In this document: positions 57,900 to 64,000 of the stretch, piece by piece
Layout: each line of letters opens with the position of its first letter
Numbering within the stretch: the first letter of the stretch is position 1
Assembly (NCBI GenBank): GCA_015143295.1
Contig: CM026563.1
Location: 7,364,531 to 7,428,530 of the forward strand
Direction of reading: 5' to 3'
Origin: Tetracentron sinense
Taxonomy: Eukaryota; Streptophyta; Magnoliopsida; Trochodendrales; Trochodendraceae
DNA length: 64,000 bases
Made by a program: the position numbers and the translations under genes
Notes under the pieces: generated by a model
The model's database searches: none
What the model was told of the DNA's origin: nothing
The model's input: the letters and a program-made list of their open reading frames with translations, nothing else

Positions 57900-58510
57900 T
57901 TATTAGTGTATGTAGTAGGGAATGAACCTTTGTTAGTAAAATGAAATCCAATGAGAGACCACCATCCTCACAGCAGTCAGCAGCAAGAGATAAACCATAG
58001 TTACTGAAGTGAGAAACAAAAACGAGAAATGAAGCGAAAGCGAAAAACAGGAAGTAAGACTCAAAAAATCTATAGAAAATGGGAAGCAAGAAATGGGATA
58101 TATGTGACTTATTCCGATTATATTAGAATGGCCTGCCATACATTTGATTTTATCTTATGTTAGATATTTGTGGAGAACTTGGTGCCTTAGGTTTCAATCC
58201 AACAATACTTACTCGGGATCTATACCCTAGGCTTTAGTCTCGGGTCTATCGAATAATTTCCTACATACATAGCCCCCTTTTATCACTAAATAAGACATGA
58301 TAGAAGTGAGCTTCCTGGGAGGCGAGACCGGGAAACGATCTTTCGAGGAAGCAAGCTTCCAACCTTGTACATAGCTTCCATGCAACTATGGGGTAAACCC
58401 ATGCAACTAAAGTTAAGCCTATAAGAATCCGCAATGTGGCCTTTGGCAGCAACATGAAGTAAACCCTTGTCGTCAAATGAAATCCATTGCGAGGCCATCA
58501 TGTGTCCTCT
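57900..58510. repeat. Resumption of the satellite-like array
   Basis: AAATGAAATCCAATGAGAGA, CAGCAGCAAGAGATAAACC and GGCCATCATGTGTCCTC match units of 54680-55300. More worn, with an unrelated stretch at 58040-58370. Confidence 0.65.
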
Positions 58511-59509
58511 CACATATTTGACTAATCTTACAATCCACTGAAAAACTACCCATCATTTACATATTCACTACCCATCATTTCATAGTATAAAAGATTATTA
58601 ATTATACACTATAGAATCAAGTTGGTTTCTTACAAATTTATTAATTATTAGAGATTATTAGTAAACCTACTAAATTCAAGTCTTATCACAATTACTTAAA
58701 ACTATGAATTTTAGGTTGTAAGTTATCGATTTGTTATTTTTTGTTGTATCTTATCTATCTAGTAACTTTTCTCATATTTTTCAAATTTCATAAGATTTTA
58801 TTATATGAATCCATTCTAGTTAAAACAGAAATTAGTATTTAAATTATTTTGAGAGTCATTATTGAATGACTGATTACAATCTATAAAGTTAACATATTTA
58901 TTTTAGAAAATTGAAAGAACTAATTTTGTCTAAAATTAGTAATTTAGAATTCTGAATACTTAAAAATTCTACTAATTGTTTAGAAAGAACTTCTAATGTG
59001 GAAAGCAACTCTAAAATTAATATTTTAAAATAATCTTTACATATGAATTCTAGTTTTTGTTATATTATAGATTATTATCATCAGCAAATTGCACGAAATA
59101 AATAATAACAGAAGATGGATGACCAAAGTATAGTTTTTGAATATTGGAGTAAATAATACAACTCTCAAAGGGAGTTCTCTTATTAACAATTAGATATTGT
59201 TGATGACAATGGCTACATTGTGCTTCTCGATCTTCTCTACTTGTTTGCTTTGCATCTGTGGAGTCCAATTGTTAATTTGATTTCTTGGCTCGTTCCTTTC
59301 CCTAACTTTAAAGTCTTGTATTTATAGACTTTTTAGGATTGTGGATCCCATTTCTATTATTTGGCTTTGGGTACTTTGGGGCTTTTAGTGGACTCCACCC
59401 ATTTCCTTGGGTGTGGAGTCCAGATTCAGGCTTCTTGAATCTGTAAACGCGACTTGTATTTGTTAACTGACCCACTTTTAGAGCGACCCATATTTTGGGC
59501 GCGAGATCA
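58511..59509. other. Unassigned AT-rich sequence
   Basis: No gene or repeat recognised. The minus frame 59065-59268 has no domain. Confidence 0.4.
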
Positions 59510-59637
59510 GATCACAGCCAATTGGCATATGTCATGTATGGATTGGAGGGAAAAAAAGGCCGAAAATTAAATTCAATTTTTTTCTCCTCCCAATCCATAT
59601 TTGACAAATGGAGTCAATTGCAACTGGTTGTGATCAC
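59510..59637. repeat. Foldback MITE-like element, family F1, second copy
   Basis: Ends GATCACAGCCAATTG and complemented GATCACAACCAGTTG; arms meet at GGATTGGAGGG / CCTCCCAATCC around a short loop. Shares its core with 41-205 and its outer motif with the foldback element at 49868. Confidence 0.7.
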
Positions 59638-60411
59638 GGCATCCTTTTGGGTGTGGGCATTATTTTTTTGCCTTAAACATGCCTTAGGAAGCCAATTATC
59701 TGTGATCATGCCCAACTAAAACTTGTAGGGCCCTTTTCATGGGCTTTTGGGGAGTTTTTGTAATTTTGCAAGGAGTGGAAGCACCTTTATACAAAATTTG
59801 GGTGTGTAGGAACCTTTTATAAAACGGAAAAACTTTTATGGCTCTATAGATGTCTTAGCTACTGTATTTTACTTTCATGTAGAGTACGATTGGTAAATCT
59901 TTATTTAGAAAATTACAACAATTAAAAAGTTTATCATTTGCAAAATATGTATGTATGTATTGTCAATTCTACATCGATCGAAAAGGACTTGTGACATATT
60001 TTTCGATTCCAAATGAGCTTTTGTAATTTTGCAAGGAGTGGAAGCTCCATTTTCACAACATTGAGAGATGTAGCAAAAGAGTAGCTCGGTTTGAGGTGTC
60101 AAGACCATTCCATTATGAGCAATGCTATATGTCAAAAAATCAGCGATTGCACCCTTAGTCGGTTACCTTAGTTCTGAATCTTCTGGATTGCGTGTGTGTT
60201 ATATTATCTCTTACAAAAAAAAAATTTATAGCTTAGATAATAAAGTTTAGTGAATTCTAGGGAGTTAATGCTGATAAAGTATAATCTAATCTGACGGTCT
60301 ACAAATATCTAATCACCTTAATTATTTCACGTGTATAATATCTAATCAACTTAATTATTTCACGTGTCTATCAAAAGATCCACCTTCACGTCGGACAATC
60401 AAATTTGAAAA

Positions 60412-60637
60412 GGTATCAAATTACCTCTGGCGGACGCTTGAGACGTGAGATGTGTGCTTAGGCATCCACACATCAATGGACATGTGGCGATAAAAAAATG
60501 GAGAAGTCATTTCATTTTGTCCCGTGATTTTGACTTCTCCTCACTTGATATCTCTTCCCTTTTTATCACCATATGTCCATTGATGTGTGGATGCCCGAGC
60601 GCACGCCTCGGGCGTCTGCCAAAGGTAATCCGATGCC
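60412..60637. mobile_element. Mutator-like MITE, 226 bp
   Basis: Perfect 9-bp flank ATTTGAAAA (60403-60411, 60638-60646). Ends GGTATCAAATTACCTCTGG and complemented GGCATCGGATTACCTTTGG. Long arms continue through CATCCACACATCAATGGACA and its complement. Internal GGAGAAGTCATTTCATTTT as in the next element. Confidence 0.92.
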
Positions 60638-61847
60638 ATTTGAAAAACATAGGCCGCGTGACCCTAATTGACAATGGTAACTTATGGTCCGGTGGGCTGT
60701 TATGTCTTTGGACCCACAACAAAAAAATGTCAAATCTTTGGGTGGGTTGGTTTAATCAGGTGATGCACATCTTGGAGTAGGCTAGGCCCAATATTCTAAA
60801 AAGTAAAAACCTCTTACAATAGGCCCGGGCTAGGTAGATACCCTACTGAGCCCAGCCTTCCACCCCCTATTATATAAGTTATTAATTTATTTATATACAT
60901 TTATAGTGTATATAATTTTTATGATATTATCCTTAATGTAACAGTTATAATGTGGGGGTATGATAGTAATTTTATTGAACTCCACTAATGTAAAATGTAA
61001 ATTAGGTATTTTTGCATATCAGTTGTTGGGTTTGTCCAAGTTTGCATATCATTATGTAATTTGGTTAATCAAACCAACATTGTTGGTAAATTGATAATAC
61101 TGCCCCATGGTTTTATTTTTTTTTTCTTTTTAAAAATATTTTTGGTTCTATTTCAAACAATTTAAAATTTAAATGTATTTTTTTAAAATTTTCTCATATC
61201 TTTTCTTGTTTTTGTTGGAGGATATCATTTACCTATGCTAGTATAGGGTTAATGGTTAGCATCGGGGATTGGATTTCTTGCTATTCATTACTAGGGGGAA
61301 TAGATCTCAAGCCCTCTCAAATGAGAGATCACACCCCACATTGACTGCCGAGGTGGGGTGACTAATAAACAATTTTTTGTGTTTATATTTTTCACCCCAA
61401 GACATTTTGGAGGTAGGGCAATTAGGTTATTCTACCAGTGTTGATTTAATTGTTAACACAAGTTTCCAATGAGGGTGTTTGCCATTTTTTGTATAAATTA
61501 TGTGTTTATGCAAAATAGAAACCCAAAACAACTTATATGCAAATTAGGTTAAATCCAACAGCTGGCATGCAGTAAACCTTTCTAAAAGGGAAAAGGAAGA
61601 GGGTTCCATCGTATTGACATTTTGGCTAAATTCCATGACTTTTTTTTTAAAAAAAAAAATTTGGATATCATTTACCTACTTTAGTGGGTTTAGTAGTTAG
61701 CTTGGAAATTGGAGCTCCTACAACTTATACCCGAGGGGACTGGATCTCTCGAGTCCATACCTCCCTCAACAGAGAGGCCAAACCCAACCTTATCTAAATT
61801 CCATGACTTTACTTAAGGATATTTTGTTCTCTTTAAGCCTCCACCAA

Positions 61848-62064
61848 GGCTTAGGATTACCTCTGGTGGATGATCCAGGTGGGACCTTGGGACCTCAGGC
61901 ATCCACACATCATTGGGCATGTGGCGTTAAAAGGGGGAGAAATCATTTCACTTTCTCCCCATGATTTTGACTTCTCCCCGGAGCCCTTTAAAATGCCACA
62001 TGTCCAATGATGTGTGGATGCCCGAGGTCCCACCAGGAGTATCCACCAGAGGTAATCCGAAGCC
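61848..62064. mobile_element. Mutator-like MITE, 217 bp
   Basis: Flanks CTCCACCAA and CTCTACCAA (9 bp, one mismatch). Ends GGCTTAGGATTACCTCTGG and complemented GGCTTCGGATTACCTCTGG. CATCCACACATCATTGGGCA arm and complement, GGAGAAATCATTTCACTTT inside. Sits directly before a telo-box-rich region. Confidence 0.92.
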
Positions 62065-62169
62065 CTCTACCAAACCTTTTAGACCTTGAGAGCAGGGCTT
62101 AGGCTTAGCTAGTTCATGCCCTCCATGGACTTGGGCCTCACCCATATAAGAAGTCAGGGCCTAGATAAG

Positions 62170-62400
62170 ACCTAGGCCCATAGCGCAATGCTCGAACCCT
62201 AAATTTCTGGCAATATAGGAACATCGTAATTCATACAGTAGTTTCCTCTCAAACCCTAAATTTCTTTTTCTTCTTTACAAGTCTAAAACCCTAAATTATC
62301 AGAAGCCCTACAAACCTAAACCCTCTATATATGTCGTTTTTCGTAACTATTCTCTTCAATAAGCCGAAACTAGCGTAATCTCTTTCTTCCTGCGTAGATT
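62170..62400 (+). promoter_or_regulatory. Telo-box and site II-rich 5' region
   Basis: AACCCTAAA telo-boxes at about 62195, 62252 and 62286, AAACCCTC at 62310, and a TGGGCC-type site II element (as GGCCCA, 62175-62180). This pairing is typical of promoters or leaders of plant translation and cell-cycle genes. The following ATG at 62496 (MKNKKVPFLIIKRKSW) belongs to no family I recognise, so the gene is unknown. Confidence 0.45.
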
Positions 62401-63547
62401 TCTCGTGCAATTTATATTTATACAGCTTCATTGAGATTCAGTTGGGCTGTGATTAGAAAGAGAGAGGGCTCGAGTGGGAATTCAAGAACCCTTCGATGAA
62501 GAACAAGAAGGTGCCGTTTCTAATCATAAAAAGGAAGTCTTGGTATCTTCAATTGTTTTTCTTCGATCTGGTTACCCACAATGACAGATTTCCCAAAAAT
62601 ACACTTGATATGAGCCATCCTTACAGTACAAGTTGTGATTTAGATCTTCCCCATTTTCTTGTTTGTTTGTTTTTTTGCATTTGTTGGGTACATAGAGAAA
62701 TCCCCTTTTGCGATTAGGGTTTCTTGTCAACCAACTGTGCGTACAGAGAAAGTCTGATTCCATTTCTGTTTTGATTCTGGAATTGGGCAGCGGCCAGACA
62801 ACCGTAGAGATGGTATCCACAGATGAAGGGATTTGGTTCTCCAAAAAATCCCCCCTTTGTCTACTGATTCCATCTCACATTCTATACGAATCTCATCTCG
62901 TTTTTTTGATCTTGTTTCATAGTTTAATATTCTCTGTTTTATCATGGGCTACGTAACCTGATCTAGATCTCGAAATGAACTTTAATGGGTTTAAGTTGTT
63001 TGAATCAACATATGTATTGTTATGATCTTTACTGATGTACTTGTACCAAAATAAAATTCTTTACTGGTATAGGATTTTGTTTTAGGGTTTTTCTTGCTCC
63101 AGCCCCGCCGAGAGTAGAACTTACCGTAAACTGTTTTTTAGGGGATTTGATTCATTAGTGCTTGAAATGAGCTGAGGATTTCTCGTGCTTACTTTACCAT
63201 ATTAGGATTCATACTCCTCCAACCTAAGCCTAAATCCGAAGAGAACAGAACAATTTGTCAATGGCCCAATCTCTAATCTTTTGGTTGAACATAAAATGAA
63301 AAACAGAAAAAGAAAACCTGAACAAGAACCTTTAAACCATGAATAAGACTATATTCCCCGTAACCCAAAAAAAACAAAAAACAAGTCTATAGGGTGTAAA
63401 TGAGCCGAGTTGGGGCTCTGCTCATCTATGGATAATTCTAATTTTAACAAAAAAAGAATTTTAATCAAAATCCCAAGAGATTCCCCTTCCGAGAACAAAA
63501 TAAAAAAAATATTAAAACTGCGTATATTTATTCTTATGAGTTTAATG
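62401..63547. other. Possible 5' part of an unknown gene, otherwise unassigned
   Basis: Frames 62496-62717 and 62708-62956 are open but without family resemblance; the second has a GTACAG acceptor-like site at 62745. A gene downstream of the telo-box region could start here and continue past the window. Confidence 0.3.
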
Positions 63548-63842
63548 CAATGTTATCATTTTACCGGACCGGTCATGGTTAAGTGGCCGGTTCTTGGTTT
63601 GACCAGTTCGACCGGTCCGTTTCAACCGTGTCTTTTTTTATATATTATTTTTAAAAATCTATTTTTACCCGTTTATGATTGGTTCTGACCACCGATTCCT
63701 ATTTCAACCAGCCGGTTCTTCCGGTTTTCCTGAAAATGACCGTTTTTTAAAACGGCCCGGTTTTGGGGGGTTTGAGAACCGGTGAGGGGACCGATTCCCG
63801 GTTTTTCCGGTTCGACCGGCCGGTCCGGATCTAACAACCGTG
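63548..63842. mobile_element. Non-autonomous hAT-like element, 295 bp
   Basis: Flanks GTTTAATG (63540-63547) and GTTTAATA (63843-63850), 8 bp with one mismatch. Ends CAATGTTATCATTTTACCGG and complemented CACGGTTGTTAGATCCGG. Dense GACCGG/CCGGTC motifs near both ends, parallel to the ACCGTTACG motifs of 21910-22503. Confidence 0.8.
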
Positions 63843-64000
63843 GTTTAATAAGAGAGACTTGACATAGATAATCTATAAATTAAGGATAGAGTTACCTTAA
63901 AAGTTTAACCTTAATAACAAATCAATAAATAGAACAATAAAACTAATTCATTGCTTGTATTCGGGTTGATTAACAAAGAGCTCAATCTTTTAGCTCGGCT

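Noticed and set aside
62194-62318. Interstitial telomere repeat
   Set aside because: AAACCCTAAA motifs are separated by unique sequence, fitting telo-boxes rather than a telomeric array.

Overview
The window is nuclear DNA of a flowering plant. It is AT-rich and repeat-dense. Plant gene pieces with GT..AG introns are scattered among LINEs, hAT-like, Mutator-like, Helitron-like and foldback elements, one TRIM retrotransposon, and a short plastid insertion. The species cannot be fixed from sequence alone.

Genes. Three loci look structurally sound: (1) a DUF6598-type gene (coding exon 6912-7724, +); (2) the first three exons of cytosolic triosephosphate isomerase (51322-52706, +), whose remaining exons are not in the window; (3) a methyl-CpG-binding-domain (MBD) gene whose first exon (37949-38350) and last two small exons (46112-46201 and 46277-46423) are in phase and together complete the domain, if the roughly 7.8 kb between them is one intron. 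Decayed or partial genes are: a plastid ATP sulfurylase 5' fragment (574-752), one NF-YB histone-fold exon (5537-5629, -), a SOUL heme-binding pseudogene (9283-9781), an intron-containing ribosomal protein eL33/RPL35a pseudogene (12424-13068), the first exon of a KEG-type RING E3 ligase (15179-15852), two further MBD exon-1 copies (18136-18539 and 39385-39775), and an inverted second DUF6598 copy without its ATG (31321-32142, -).

Layout. 0-6 kb: foldback MITE, ATP sulfurylase fragment next to a minus-strand LINE, two Helitron 3' ends, two tandem duplications, NF-YB exon. 6-15.9 kb: DUF6598 gene, SOUL and eL33 pseudogenes, a hAT-like element, an internally deleted LINE, KEG exon. 16.4-26 kb: duplicated block A with an MBD pseudogene interrupted by a LINE, a hAT-like element, then a LINE that itself carries a 424 bp TRIM. 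26-33 kb: degenerate hAT-like element, inverted DUF6598 copy interrupted by a hAT-like element, foldback MITE, Helitron. 33-37 kb: a field of long inverted-repeat modules. 37-46.5 kb: MBD blocks B and C, a 25-base G run, hAT-like element, MBD 3' exons. 46.7-51 kb: Mutator-like MITE, plastid trnK fragment, foldback elements. 51-64 kb: TPI 5' part, a hAT-like element in its intron 3, an interrupted satellite-like array, two more Mutator-like MITEs, a telo-box-rich 5' region, and a terminal hAT-like element.

No operon-like functional link joins the genes. What ties the window together is repeat activity: many gene pieces are 5' parts (ATP sulfurylase, KEG, MBD copies A and C, TPI within this window), and transposon insertions can be ordered by nesting (TRIM in LINE; LINE in MBD block A; hAT in the DUF6598 duplicate; hAT in TPI intron 3).
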